NCBI GenBank assembly: GCA_021823435.1 | Contig: JAKANZ010000002.1 | Span: 1 to 37,670 of the forward strand | From: Microcaldota archaeon | GTDB taxonomy: Archaea; Micrarchaeota; Micrarchaeia; Micrarchaeales; CABMGC01 | Direction of reading: 5' to 3' | DNA length: 37,670 bases | Part shown: piece after piece, positions 15,230-22,829 of the stretch | Layout: each line of letters starts with the position of its first letter | Numbering within the stretch: the stretch's first letter is position 1 | The notes under the pieces: model-generated | Seen by the model: only the letters and a program-made list of their open reading frames with translations | What the model was told of the DNA's origin: nothing | Databases searched by the model: none | Made by a program: the position numbers and the translations under genes

Positions 15230-15373
15230 ATGCCCCAAAAAAATTCTAATTTTCTAGCGCCGAACTCCTATTCTGTCGTCGATAATGACGACTGGGCCCG
15301 CCGAGAGTCGAACTCGGCTCTCCACTCTGTGAAAGTGGCGTCTTACCGATGGACCACGAGCCCTCATTTTTAA
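15230..15373 (+). CDS. Tyrosine integrase, N-terminal part of a split gene (int-N)
   Basis: ATG 15230 opens a 20-codon stretch (MPQKNSNFLAPNSYSVVDND) that reaches the att core in the same frame as int-C (DWARRE encoded by both att copies). In the integrated state the frame continues antisense through tRNA-Val and stops at TAA 15371-15373, giving a 47-codon dead-end. In a circular form it would continue into 11785 and yield the whole integrase. A TATA box at 15182-15191 is about 43 nt upstream of the ATG. This is the SSV1-type arrangement of a partitioned integrase. Confidence 0.82.
   Translation: MPQKNSNFLAPNSYSVVDNDDWARRESNSALHSVKVASYRWTTSPHF
15290..15307 (+). repeat. attR: att core inside tRNA-Val 3' end
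   Basis: Identical to 11767-11784. It covers the tRNA discriminator, the 3' acceptor strand and part of the T stem, plus 3 nt beyond the tRNA end. The intact tRNA extends from here away from the element, so integration left the tRNA functional. Confidence 0.9.
15293..15363 (-). tRNA. tRNA-Val(CAC)
   Basis: 71-nt cloverleaf read on the minus strand: acceptor GGGCTCG/CGGGCCC (one U-G pair), D arm with GGTAA loop, anticodon stem CCACT/AGTGG with loop TTCACAG (anticodon CAC), T stem CCGAG/CTCGG with TTCGACT loop, discriminator A. CCA is not encoded. Its 3' end is the attachment site of the 11.8-15.3 kb element. No intron. Confidence 0.95.
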
Positions 15374-15409
15374 TAAGTTCGCAACATATTAAATGCAATA
15401 AGTGGGGGC

Positions 15410-15949
15410 ATGCCTTACTACACTGGCAAAGGGGATAAAGGCTACAGCGGCCTGTTGGGGGAAGGAAGGTTCGCCAAGAATGATCCTGTGATTGCGTCGA
15501 TAGGAGAGATTGACGAGCTGAACAGCGCGATAGGTGTTGCGCTCTACTACACGCACGACGATCTGGTAAGAGCAAGGCTCAGGGAGATACAGAATGATCT
15601 TTTCATAATAGGCGCGAGCGTGGCCTCAGCGCAGAATGTAAAACTTGCGAAGGCGAAGCTCGGAGACGGCGCTGTGGGCGGACTGGAGGAGGCGATAGGC
15701 GACATGGGCAGGCGCATGCCCGAACTCAAAAAGTTTGTCATACCTGGAGGTTGCGAAGCAGCTGTACACTTGCATCTCGCCAGGGCGATTGCAAGAAGGG
15801 CGGAGAGGAGCGTAGTTGCAGCCTCGAAGGCACATGCGATAGACCAGAGGATAATGGGCTATATGAACAGGCTCTCCTCATACCTGTTTGTTGCGGCGCT
15901 GTACCTGAACTACATTGAAGGGGTTAGGGAGTCGCATCCGACCTATTAG
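15410..15949 (+). CDS. Cob(I)alamin adenosyltransferase, PduO type
   Basis: Transfers the adenosyl group of ATP to cob(I)alamin, making coenzyme B12. 179 aa, the family length. The N-terminal ATP-binding motif YYTGKGDKGYSGLLGEGR, the helix IASIGEIDELNSAIGVAL, the QNDLFIIGASVAS segment, and the signature ARAIARRAERSVVAAS with MNRLSSYLFVAALYLNYIEG are all present. No cobalamin synthesis genes are nearby, suggesting salvage. It converges on scpB with a 26-nt overlap of the 3' ends. The ATG lies about 45 nt from the tRNA-Val 5' end. Confidence 0.92.
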   Translation: MPYYTGKGDKGYSGLLGEGRFAKNDPVIASIGEIDELNSAIGVALYYTHDDLVRARLREIQNDLFIIGASVASAQNVKLAKAKLGDGAVGGLEEAIGDMGRRMPELKKFVIPGGCEAAVHLHLARAIARRAERSVVAASKAHAIDQRIMGYMNRLSSYLFVAALYLNYIEGVRESHPTY

Positions 15950-16409
15950 GCGCGTTGAAGTACTCCTTGAACTTGTTTGTCGTGCTTACCCTCCAGCTCC
16001 TCCCCTGCCTCCTCCTTTCTATGAAACCATGCTCGAGCAGCTCCTTGATGTGGTCGTACGTAGACGCGCCAAAGACCTTGACCAGGTAGCTCTGCACCGA
16101 GTTCTTGTTCTGACTGACATACGCGAGCAGCTTTAGGGCGCCCTTGGTTATGTCCGGACCGCTGGCAAGCTGGCTGACCCTGCTCGCGTACGGTTCCTTG
16201 AGCGTGAGCATATATTTTTTGTCTATCTCCAGCACCTCGAGCGAGGTGTCCCTGGATGCGTACTCGGACCTGAGCTCGTTCAGCATCTGCTCTATGTGGC
16301 CCATTGACTTTATCCCAGTTATCCCGGACAGGTCCCCGACGCTGAGCGCGTTCGGTGACATGAAGAGCGCCGCTTCTATCAGCCTCTTGTAATCGAGCTG
16401 CTCGTCCAT
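15924..16409 (-). CDS. scpB: Segregation and condensation protein B
   Basis: 161 aa with two winged-helix domains as in ScpB: YKRLIEAALFMSPNALSVGD, LNELRSEYASRDTSLEVLEI, KKYMLTLKEPYASRV, then ITKGALKLLAYVSQNKNSVQ and HIKELLEHGFIERRRQGRSW. It partners with ScpA and SMC in chromosome compaction. The start is ATG 16409, 8 nt after the scpA stop. No smc gene is visible in the window. Confidence 0.9.
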   Translation of the reverse strand: MDEQLDYKRLIEAALFMSPNALSVGDLSGITGIKSMGHIEQMLNELRSEYASRDTSLEVLEIDKKYMLTLKEPYASRVSQLASGPDITKGALKLLAYVSQNKNSVQSYLVKVFGASTYDHIKELLEHGFIERRRQGRSWRVSTTNKFKEYFNAPNRSDATP

Positions 16410-16417
16410 GCACACTC

Positions 16418-17110
16418 CTAGTTGAGCGATACCAGTATCTCGCCGAAGAACGTCTCCTGAAGCAGAAGAACCCTGTTCTTGTTTGCAAGGAAGAGCAGGG
16501 GTATGAAGACTTCGATAAGCGGGCTGCCGCCGTCTGCGCTGTCGCACAGGAGCGAGTACGTGACCATCTTGCTCCCGTCCATGTTCTTCTTGATCAGAGA
16601 GAAGACCTTCTCCACTTCTGCTTCCACGTTTGCGTGGCTGAATGTGAGCTGAACCGGCTTGGCGTCAGTCGAGCTTGCCTGCGCCTCCCTGTACTCCTTG
16701 AGTTTCATCGCCTCCTCGAGCGCCGCGATGAGCTCGTTGAGAGATACGCGACTCTTCGGGGGCAGTCTCATCCTTATGGAGAGCCCCTCCGCTGGCACAA
16801 ATGCTGGCATGAGAACCTGCTCCTCGCCGCCTTCGTCTTCGTGCTTCTCCTCCAGCTCGAGCATGTCGCTCTTCATCCTCAGCAGTATCGCCGCTGCGAG
16901 GATTATGTTCGCCGGCACTCGCAGGTCCAGCACCTTCATGTGCTTTACTACCTCTATGTATCTCTCGACTATGTCGACGAGATCTATGTCCCAGGGATTC
17001 AGCTCGTTCTTCTTGACCAGCTCTACAAGTATGTCCTTCCAGGTAGCCTCACGAACCAGATCCTCTATGTCAAACTTACTAACGCTAACTGTGCTCTCGA
17101 TCTCCTGCAT
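16418..17110 (-). CDS. scpA: Segregation and condensation protein A (kleisin)
   Basis: 230-aa kleisin. N-terminal SMC-binding region: WKDILVELVKKNELNPWDID, IVERYIEVVKHMKVLDLRVP, NIILAAAILLRMKSDMLELE, the hallmark ScpA pattern. An acidic linker follows (EEKHEDEGGEE), then a C-terminal winged helix ending FIPLLFLANKNRVLLLQETF. First gene of an scpA-scpB operon; a TATA-like stretch (minus strand TTTTTTATTACTA) lies about 35 nt upstream. Confidence 0.92.
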   Translation of the reverse strand: MQEIESTVSVSKFDIEDLVREATWKDILVELVKKNELNPWDIDLVDIVERYIEVVKHMKVLDLRVPANIILAAAILLRMKSDMLELEEKHEDEGGEEQVLMPAFVPAEGLSIRMRLPPKSRVSLNELIAALEEAMKLKEYREAQASSTDAKPVQLTFSHANVEAEVEKVFSLIKKNMDGSKMVTYSLLCDSADGGSPLIEVFIPLLFLANKNRVLLLQETFFGEILVSLN

Positions 17111-17230
17111 CTTCTGTCGCCGTATATATGCTCTCGGTATAGTAATAAAAAACTTATCTATGCGCGCGGTTGCGGCTGTGCCCCTATTCCGCTATTTGCG
17201 GCGTTGAGTACGCACGCTTCTGGCGCGTCG

Positions 17231-18121
17231 TTATTCTGTTCTGCGTTCCAGTAGGCCATGCTGCTTTGCATACTGTCTGCCGTCGGAAGACGCCAGATAG
17301 CCGAAGCGGCTGCTCTCGGCCAGACCTCTCTTGCTCAGTTCGCGCAACGCGTTATCTACACTGGCAGGACTTTCATTCATCTCCTGTGCTACGACTCCAG
17401 AGCTTTTGGCCATGCTGGTGCGCCTCAACAGGTGTACTAGTATCTTTTTGGCCAGGGAATCGAGTTCGTATGCATCATACTCCTCCTTGCTGTATATCTC
17501 GTCTTGCGACATGGTGCGCGGCTTGGTGTCTTTTGCCTCGTCGTGCTTCTCGCCTCTCTTTGAAGCTCCTGAGTATCTGAATATCAGCGCTATCTCGTTG
17601 AGGTCCTCAAGGCAGTCTACTATCTTCTTCTTACCTGTCCCTTCTTCTATGAAGGGCAGCGCTCTATCCACGAGCTCCATCGCCTTCTCAATCTCGCCCT
17701 TCTCCCACTGCCCTCCAATGGCTTCTGCTGCACGTTTGCCTAGGGAATCAAAGGTTTCAGCCTGCGTTTGGTTCTTGAGGCGTATGTTCATGGCGGTTAT
17801 TTCAGAAAGCAGGCGGAGCGTGTGCGAGCTTTCCTCGGGATACCTTTTCATCAGCTCCGCGAGCTTCAAGGCCGATTCGAAAATGTCCTTGTCCTGCCAG
17901 TTCAGCAGGCCCAGCGAGATCACTATCTCGGAGTCGTATGCAGATTCGCGCATGCCTGCCGCGAACTTCACTATCTTCTCGCCCAGAATCGCCTCTTCTA
18001 GCTTATCCGTGTAGAACCCCAGCGTCTTCCTTGCGTACAGGTACTCTATCACGCCTACGCTTACCGTGGGCCTGTATGACTGGGCTATCTTCTTGTAGAT
18101 TGACCCCTTTTCCGCCTCCAT
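17231..18121 (-). CDS. Unknown helical protein with C-terminal winged helix
   Basis: 296 aa, family not recognised. Residues 1-190 are predicted almost all-helical (EYLYARKTLGFYTDKLEEAI, HTLRLLSEITAMNIRLKNQT, EIEKAMELVDRALPFIEEGT), possibly TPR-like. A charged linker leads to a winged helix at about 220-290 (AKKILVHLLRRTSMAKSSGV, MNESPASVDNALRELSKRGL), so DNA binding is likely. The 120 nt between this gene and scpA hold no recognisable feature apart from the scpA promoter. It may be a DNA-binding regulator. Confidence 0.7.
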   Translation of the reverse strand: MEAEKGSIYKKIAQSYRPTVSVGVIEYLYARKTLGFYTDKLEEAILGEKIVKFAAGMRESAYDSEIVISLGLLNWQDKDIFESALKLAELMKRYPEESSHTLRLLSEITAMNIRLKNQTQAETFDSLGKRAAEAIGGQWEKGEIEKAMELVDRALPFIEEGTGKKKIVDCLEDLNEIALIFRYSGASKRGEKHDEAKDTKPRTMSQDEIYSKEEYDAYELDSLAKKILVHLLRRTSMAKSSGVVAQEMNESPASVDNALRELSKRGLAESSRFGYLASSDGRQYAKQHGLLERRTE

Positions 18122-18273
18122 AAAACACCTTTTGTGAGTGAGGAATGTTCGCTATGACTGTTGTGTATGGTGTTCGAATCCTGCGTTATTAAATGTTGGC
18201 TTTACGGCTTGATGCCGGCGCTTCGCCTCACCTGAACGCATTAATAGTTTAGCCTGGCAATAAGTATGATTGC

Positions 18274-19893
18274 ATGTCTAGTTTTCAGAACGAATCAACG
18301 TATAGGAGCTACGTGGAGCGAGGCAACGAGGCCGAGTTTGACAAACTATTCGAGGAGGCTGTGGAGCGAGTGAAAAGGGAGGTGCTGGGCAAGAAGCACG
18401 GCATTTTCATAAACGGCAAGGAGATCTTTGCAAACGAGGAGCTGGTCGAGAGATCGCCGATTGATGGAGCTGTGATGGGCACCTTCCAGAAAGGCACGCA
18501 GGAGCATGCGATGCAAGCCATATCTGCGGCGAAGGCTGCGTTCGAGAACTGGTCGGGTACGGACTACAGGGAACGCGTGAAAATTATGCGTAACGCAGTT
18601 GAACTGTTCAGGAAGCACAAGTTCGAGATTGCTGCGATACTAAGCATGGAAAATGGAAAGAGCAGATATGAATCAGTCGGAGAGGTGGACGAAGCGATAG
18701 ACTTCCTGAACTACTATTCCGATGAGATGCTGAGAAACAAGGGCTTCGTGAGGAAGACAAGGATAGGGGCGAGCAGCAAGCAGGTCACTGCTGGCTTCCA
18801 GGGAGCTCCAGGAAACGAGGAGAGGATAACTCTGCCTCTCAGACCATACGGCGTCTTTGGCGTGATAGCTCCGTTCAACTTCCCCGTATCCATCTCTACA
18901 GGAATGAGCACTGGCGCGCTAATAACCGGCAATACAGTAGTGTTCAAGCCCTCCTCTACCGACAACATGACGATGCTGACCGGCCTGAAAATCTACGAGA
19001 TGTTCAGGGAGGCGGGTGTGCCGGAGGGCGCGTTCAACTACATAACTGGCCCTGGCTCGGAGGTAGGCAACGAGCTGGTGGTTAGTCCTGACGTGAACGG
19101 CATAGCGTTCACCGGCTCGCGTGCTACAGGGTTAGAAATGATGAAAAGGGCGCTTGAACTCAATCTTACGAAGGCGTTCATAGTGGAGATGGGAGGCAAA
19201 AACCCGACGATAGTGAGCAAGAAAGCAGACATAAACGATGCTGTTGACGGAGTGGCGAGTGCTGCGTTCGGATTCGACGGACAAAAGTGCAGTGCCTGCT
19301 CGCGCGTCTACGTGCAGGACAGCATCAAGGAGGAATTTGTGAGCAAGCTGATAGACAAGATGAGGAGCTTCAAGATAGGCGACCCGCTCAAGAAAGAGAC
19401 GTACATGGGCCCGCTGATAAGCCAGAAAGCGCTGGACAAGTACAAGACAAGCATGGAAGAGGCGAAGAGCACGGGCAAGGTTCTCTACGGAGGAAATACG
19501 GTCAACGCCGGCTTGCAGGGCGCATACGTGGAACCTGCACTTATCGAGGTAGAGCAGAGCAACAAACTGATGCACGAAGAACTCTTCGTACCAATACTAG
19601 CGCTCGGCACATTCAAGAAATTCGACGAAGCGCTGCAGAAGGCAAACGACGTTGAGTTCGGGTTGACGGCAGGGTTATACAGCAAGAACAGGAAGGAGAT
19701 GACAGAGTTCACCAGACAGGCGCAGGCAGGCGTGGTATACATAAACAGGCGAACCAGCGCGACCACGGGCGCGATAGTTGGCATGCACACGTTCGGCGGA
19801 TGGAAGGGCAGTGGGCTCACTGGCAAGGGCACCGGCAGCAGATACTACCTTCCGCAGTTCATGCACGAGCAGAGCGTTGCAGTTGCGAAGTGA
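18274..19893 (+). CDS. Aldehyde dehydrogenase, 1-pyrroline-5-carboxylate dehydrogenase-like
   Basis: NAD(P)-dependent oxidation of an aldehyde, possibly glutamate semialdehyde/P5C to glutamate. 539 aa with an extended N-terminus as in P5CDH/RocA. Motifs: GVIAPFNFP with Asn202, VVFKPSS with Lys225, AFTGSRATG, EMGGKNPTIV with general base Glu305, and GFDGQKCSACSRV with catalytic Cys339; the QKCSA pattern is typical of P5CDH. C-terminal HTFGGWKGSGLTGKGTGS fits too. No proline dehydrogenase is nearby, so the substrate remains inferred. First gene of a three-gene operon. Confidence 0.88.
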   Translation: MSSFQNESTYRSYVERGNEAEFDKLFEEAVERVKREVLGKKHGIFINGKEIFANEELVERSPIDGAVMGTFQKGTQEHAMQAISAAKAAFENWSGTDYRERVKIMRNAVELFRKHKFEIAAILSMENGKSRYESVGEVDEAIDFLNYYSDEMLRNKGFVRKTRIGASSKQVTAGFQGAPGNEERITLPLRPYGVFGVIAPFNFPVSISTGMSTGALITGNTVVFKPSSTDNMTMLTGLKIYEMFREAGVPEGAFNYITGPGSEVGNELVVSPDVNGIAFTGSRATGLEMMKRALELNLTKAFIVEMGGKNPTIVSKKADINDAVDGVASAAFGFDGQKCSACSRVYVQDSIKEEFVSKLIDKMRSFKIGDPLKKETYMGPLISQKALDKYKTSMEEAKSTGKVLYGGNTVNAGLQGAYVEPALIEVEQSNKLMHEELFVPILALGTFKKFDEALQKANDVEFGLTAGLYSKNRKEMTEFTRQAQAGVVYINRRTSATTGAIVGMHTFGGWKGSGLTGKGTGSRYYLPQFMHEQSVAVAK

Positions 19894-20372
19894 CTCGCTT
19901 GGACAAGATTGAGATACTCATACGGGACTACCTCGAAAAGGCAAAGCTGATGCAGATAGCCACAGTGAGCAAGGGGAAACCGTGGGTTGCATCGGTGTGG
20001 TACGTGCACGACGATACGCTTAACCTTTACTTCATCTCGCGCAAGACCAGAAGGCATTCGCTGGAGCTCAAAGCTGACCCAAATGTTGCTGGAGCGATAA
20101 CGACGCCGCATGTAATCGGGAGCGGAGAAAAAGCAAGGGGGCTCCAGTTCGAGGGAACGGCTGAGGAATGCGCGGGCAGAGGCATGGAGACAGCGAGAGA
20201 ACTGTACATGAAAAAGTATGCCGGAGCGGAGGACATATCCCTAGAGGAGCTCAGAGATCCCAGCTTCATCGCCGCATTCTACGTTGTGCATCCAAGCGTG
20301 TTCGTGCTGTTCGACGAGGTAAACTTCCCGAAAGAGCCGAGGCAGGAGCTCAGGGTCGGAAGGAATGGGTGA
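19890..20372 (+). CDS. Pyridoxamine 5'-phosphate oxidase-related flavin-binding protein
   Basis: 160 aa, split-barrel fold: IRDYLEKAKLMQIATVSKGK, PWVASVWYVHDDTLNLYFIS, TRRHSLELKADPNVAGAI, then GLQFEGTAEEC. Probably binds FMN or F420 and acts as an oxidoreductase of unknown substrate. GTG 19890 overlaps the upstream TGA as GTGA; TTG 19899 is the alternative start. Coupled to the aldehyde dehydrogenase and to the DUF192 gene downstream (8-nt overlap). Confidence 0.8.
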   Translation: MTRLDKIEILIRDYLEKAKLMQIATVSKGKPWVASVWYVHDDTLNLYFISRKTRRHSLELKADPNVAGAITTPHVIGSGEKARGLQFEGTAEECAGRGMETARELYMKKYAGAEDISLEELRDPSFIAAFYVVHPSVFVLFDEVNFPKEPRQELRVGRNG

Positions 20373-20787
20373 TATCGTGCTCACGAAAGCTTTCTATGAG
20401 ATACTAAACAGGCAGCCCTACAAGACCGAGACGGTAGTGGTGGGAAGGAAGAAGCTGAAGGTCGAAGTGGCTGACAGTTTCATGAAGAAGATGATAGGGC
20501 TCATGTACAGGGAAAACATGGGCAAGACCGACGGCATGCTCTTTAAAATATCAGAACCGGGGGTAATGGCCTCAACGATAACCACGATCAACATGAGGTT
20601 CAGCATAGACATAGTGTGGCTGGACTCGGGAAAAAGGGTGGTGGATGTGGCCAGGAATGCCGAACCCTCACCATCGATATTTGCTTCCTACAGGCCAAGG
20701 AAGCCGGCCGCATATGTGATGGAGCTCAGGGCAGGAGCGGCTAAGAAACTCGGCATAGAGCCAGGCGATAAGGTCGCATTCCCTTGA
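20365..20787 (+). CDS. DUF192 family protein
   Basis: 140 aa. DUF192 core: KLKVEVADSFMKKMIGLMYR, KTDGMLFKISEPG, TTINMRFSIDIVWLDSGKRV and the C-terminal AAYVMELRAGAAKKLGIEPG. Small beta-rich domain of unknown function, common in archaea and bacteria. Unlike many bacterial members it has no signal peptide. ATG 20365 overlaps the stop of the preceding gene by 8 nt. Confidence 0.85.
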   Translation: MGDIVLTKAFYEILNRQPYKTETVVVGRKKLKVEVADSFMKKMIGLMYRENMGKTDGMLFKISEPGVMASTITTINMRFSIDIVWLDSGKRVVDVARNAEPSPSIFASYRPRKPAAYVMELRAGAAKKLGIEPGDKVAFP

Positions 20788-20855
20788 TGCATCGTCAGAC
20801 GTTGATGCTGAACGCACTGGTATAAAAGGCAAATCAGCGCAGGCGTTCTCATTTC

Positions 20856-21395
20856 ATGAGTGGAGAACTTAGGTTCAGGTCGCAGGTCAGCAATGTCGCG
20901 GTGCAGGGACACGTCACTGAAGCATTCGCCCTGGTGGGACTGCACGACAATATGGATGAGAGCTCAGGTCGTTATCTCCACCAGTACATCCTTGCCTACG
21001 ACACCGCGAACGTCAGGCCGGAGCATATTTCTGAGATGGTGCAGAGCAAAATAATCGAGACTGCGGAAGAGACAGGTTTCGCGGCGAAGTTGCTGGAAAT
21101 GCGCGGAGAGCACCGCGCCCTTAAGGCGGTGATCATCAGCGACTGGCAGGGCCACGAGGCCGTACTTGGAGCGAGGGAGGTGAAGAACAAGAGTCTTGAG
21201 GGCACGCCTTTCCACAGCACAATGGTCATTGGAGGTTTCGTGAAGAAGGACGTTGTAGACGCTCCCGGAGGCGGTGAATTTGTGTCGATGGTGGAAAAGA
21301 TAAACGGAAAGACTGTGGACAAGCTCTTTGGAATGGAGAGCATGCGGGACGTATACTCGCTGATGAGAAAAGGCAATCCGAACTACATACAGTAA
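20856..21395 (+). CDS. Hypothetical protein, 179 aa
   Basis: Not recognised. Soluble, balanced composition: N-terminal strands (RFRSQVSNVAVQGHVTEAFA), a helical segment around HISEMVQSKIIETAEETGFA, then ALKAVIISDWQGHEAVLGAR and a glycine-rich VVDAPGGGEFVSM. The ATG has a good TATA box (GGTATAAAAGG, 20819-20829) about 27 nt upstream, which supports expression as an independent, nearly leaderless gene. It runs to 4 nt from tRNA-Thr. Confidence 0.65.
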   Translation: MSGELRFRSQVSNVAVQGHVTEAFALVGLHDNMDESSGRYLHQYILAYDTANVRPEHISEMVQSKIIETAEETGFAAKLLEMRGEHRALKAVIISDWQGHEAVLGAREVKNKSLEGTPFHSTMVIGGFVKKDVVDAPGGGEFVSMVEKINGKTVDKLFGMESMRDVYSLMRKGNPNYIQ

Positions 21396-21398
21396 CCA

Positions 21399-21470
21399 AG
21401 CCGCCGGCGAGGATTGAACTCGCGACCTTCTGCTTACCATGCAGACGCTCTACCACTGAGCTACAGCGGC
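21399..21470 (-). tRNA. tRNA-Thr(GGT)
   Basis: 72-nt cloverleaf: acceptor GCCGCTG/CGGCGGC (one U-G pair), D arm GCTC-AGTGGTA-GAGC, anticodon stem TCTGC/GCAGA with loop ATGGTAA (anticodon GGT), T stem GCGAG/CTCGC with loop TTCAATC, discriminator U. CCA not encoded; no intron. Confidence 0.95.
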
Positions 21471-21485
21471 CTGGTAAACAAGTTG

Positions 21486-21740
21486 CTAAGAAACCTTATA
21501 TACCGTGTCGCCCTCGTGCACCTTTCCGTCGACCTTCAGGCCGACATCGTCGCCGGTCTTGCACGCGTCTACGTTCTTGTGGTTGATCTGCATGCTCGAC
21601 ACCTTCTGCGCGAGTTTTTCTCCAGCGCCTTCTATCTCTATGTCGTCCCCTACTTTCAACTCGCCGCTGAGCGAGACAACAGCCACACCCACATGTCCGT
21701 AGTAGTGCGTTATAATTCCCACCGCGTTCCTTTCGCCCAT
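21486..21740 (-). CDS. EF-Tu domain-2-like small protein
   Basis: 84 aa. GIITHYYGHVGVAVVSLSGE, LKVGDDIEIEG, VSSMQINHKNVDACKTGDDV and GLKVDGKVHEGDTVYKV match the beta-barrel domain 2 of translational GTPases without a G domain. Such stand-alone proteins are annotated in archaea as translation elongation factor-like; their role is unknown. It lies 15 nt downstream of nothing coding and upstream of tRNA-Thr on the same strand, possibly co-transcribed with it. Confidence 0.8.
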   Translation of the reverse strand: MGERNAVGIITHYYGHVGVAVVSLSGELKVGDDIEIEGAGEKLAQKVSSMQINHKNVDACKTGDDVGLKVDGKVHEGDTVYKVS

Positions 21741-21785
21741 GATAGAAATAGGGAGCGGAAAAACTAAAACCTTCGCATTTCTGAT

Positions 21786-21796
21786 GGGTATAAAAA
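21786..21796. promoter_or_regulatory. TATA box shared by divergent genes
   Basis: GGGTATAAAAATA lies between the EF-like gene (ATG 21740, minus) and the repeat membrane protein (ATG 21831, plus). Spacing to both sides suits a bidirectional AT-rich core promoter; a GGGGGCGG Shine-Dalgarno site precedes ATG 21831. Confidence 0.45.
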
Positions 21797-21830
21797 TATG
21801 TATTACATAACCGAGTTATATGGGGGCGGA

Positions 21831-22826
21831 ATGAAAGGCGTAACAATAGCATTGGTCATACTTGCTCTTTCCTTCTTCGCGATCAACACCGTATCGGCTT
21901 ACGGCTACGGAACATCAAGCATAACTCTCTCTCTAAGCGGCGCAAACGTCACGCAGGGCAACGGCACGTCTGCAGGCTATACTGTCAGTCTTGCGAGCGG
22001 GAGCACGTGGGGAACAACGCTCAGCGTGGTCAACAGCGGCCAGCTATCATCCGACGGGATAACTGTGAGCCTCAGCAACACGTATGCGGACCCGACGTAC
22101 ACGGGCACAATGACCGTATCAACGAGCGGATCGACGCCTGCAGGCACATACACAGTGACGCTCGCTGCCACCGGCGACGACCCGTCCCAGAGCAACGCTG
22201 CTTTCGATCTGACCGTACTGGCAAAGCCACTCCCGACTACAGTGCAGGCAACCGCCGCAAACACTACAATCAGCAATACCACCACCGTGCAGAGTACCAC
22301 GAAACAGCAGACGACGACATCTCCTACCACGACCAAGAACTACGCTACAAGCGGCTATTACAGCTACACCGGAGGATCGGCTGCGCTGGCTTCGCCAGCG
22401 CTGATAGCGGTTATTGCGCTCGTGGCCATATACGGGATCTATGCCTATAAGTCAAGGCTCGCGAGGCTTACCATCATAGGTGCGGCGCTGATACTTATCG
22501 GCACGGTCGCCTGGCTCTATGGTGACTACTCAGGAGGCATACAGACGTACATCTGGGGAGGCGCGGCCGCTGTGGTTATAGGAACCGCGGCATGGACATA
22601 CGGCGATGCTGGCGGAGGCACTTTCAAGCAGAAAAGCGCGAGCGGTGCTGTGTATCTTGGCATAGCGCTCATCGCTGTAGGCTTTCTGGCGTGGATTTAC
22701 GGAGAGCTTGGAGCGCCTGGCGTATCGAGCTACTGGTGGGGCGGAACCACGCTGCTCGTGATCGGCACTCTCATCTGGCTGTATGGGGACGTAAAGGCAG
22801 GAGCGTTCCTTAGAAAGAGCAGGTAA
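21831..22826 (+). CDS. Secreted/membrane protein with fourfold WxYGD membrane repeat
   Basis: 331 aa. Signal peptide (GVTIALVILALSFFAINTVSA), an extracellular beta-sandwich-like domain (about 25-125), and a Thr-rich glycosylation-prone linker (NTTTVQSTTKQQTTTSPTTT) lead to a C-terminal membrane part with five helices. The last four helices each end in a related motif: TVAWLYGDYSG, TAAWTYGDAGG, FLAWIYGELGA, TLIWLYGDVKA. This indicates internal duplication. ATG 21831 has a strong GGGGGCGG ribosome-binding site; an upstream in-frame ATG at 21798 overlaps the promoter and is less likely. Function unknown. Confidence 0.75.
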   Translation: MKGVTIALVILALSFFAINTVSAYGYGTSSITLSLSGANVTQGNGTSAGYTVSLASGSTWGTTLSVVNSGQLSSDGITVSLSNTYADPTYTGTMTVSTSGSTPAGTYTVTLAATGDDPSQSNAAFDLTVLAKPLPTTVQATAANTTISNTTTVQSTTKQQTTTSPTTTKNYATSGYYSYTGGSAALASPALIAVIALVAIYGIYAYKSRLARLTIIGAALILIGTVAWLYGDYSGGIQTYIWGGAAAVVIGTAAWTYGDAGGGTFKQKSASGAVYLGIALIAVGFLAWIYGELGAPGVSSYWWGGTTLLVIGTLIWLYGDVKAGAFLRKSR

Positions 22827-22829
22827 GCT

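Larger units (their letters stand above)
11767..15307. mobile_element. 3.5-kb SSV-type integrated element in tRNA-Val(CAC)
   Basis: Bounded by identical 18-bp repeats (11767-11784 and 15290-15307) copied from the tRNA-Val 3' end. Contents in order: integrase C-terminal part (+), three AT-rich genes (-), integrase N-terminal start (+). The two integrase parts lie at opposite ends and rejoin in frame when the repeats are fused, the layout of SSV/pTN3-class archaeal elements. No replication protein is recognisable, so it may be a plasmid remnant or a satellite. The cargo from 12.9 to 15.2 kb is visibly AT-rich compared with the flanks, while the integrase has host-like composition. Confidence 0.88.

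Noticed and set aside
16410-16547. Longer start of ScpB at 16547
   Set aside because: It would lie inside scpA and encodes low-complexity basic sequence; ATG 16409 begins directly at the conserved domain.
17111-17230. Possible structured RNA or small gene between scpA and the wHTH protein gene
   Set aside because: Short GC-rich stretches occur, but no cloverleaf, consistent hairpin or credible frame was found.
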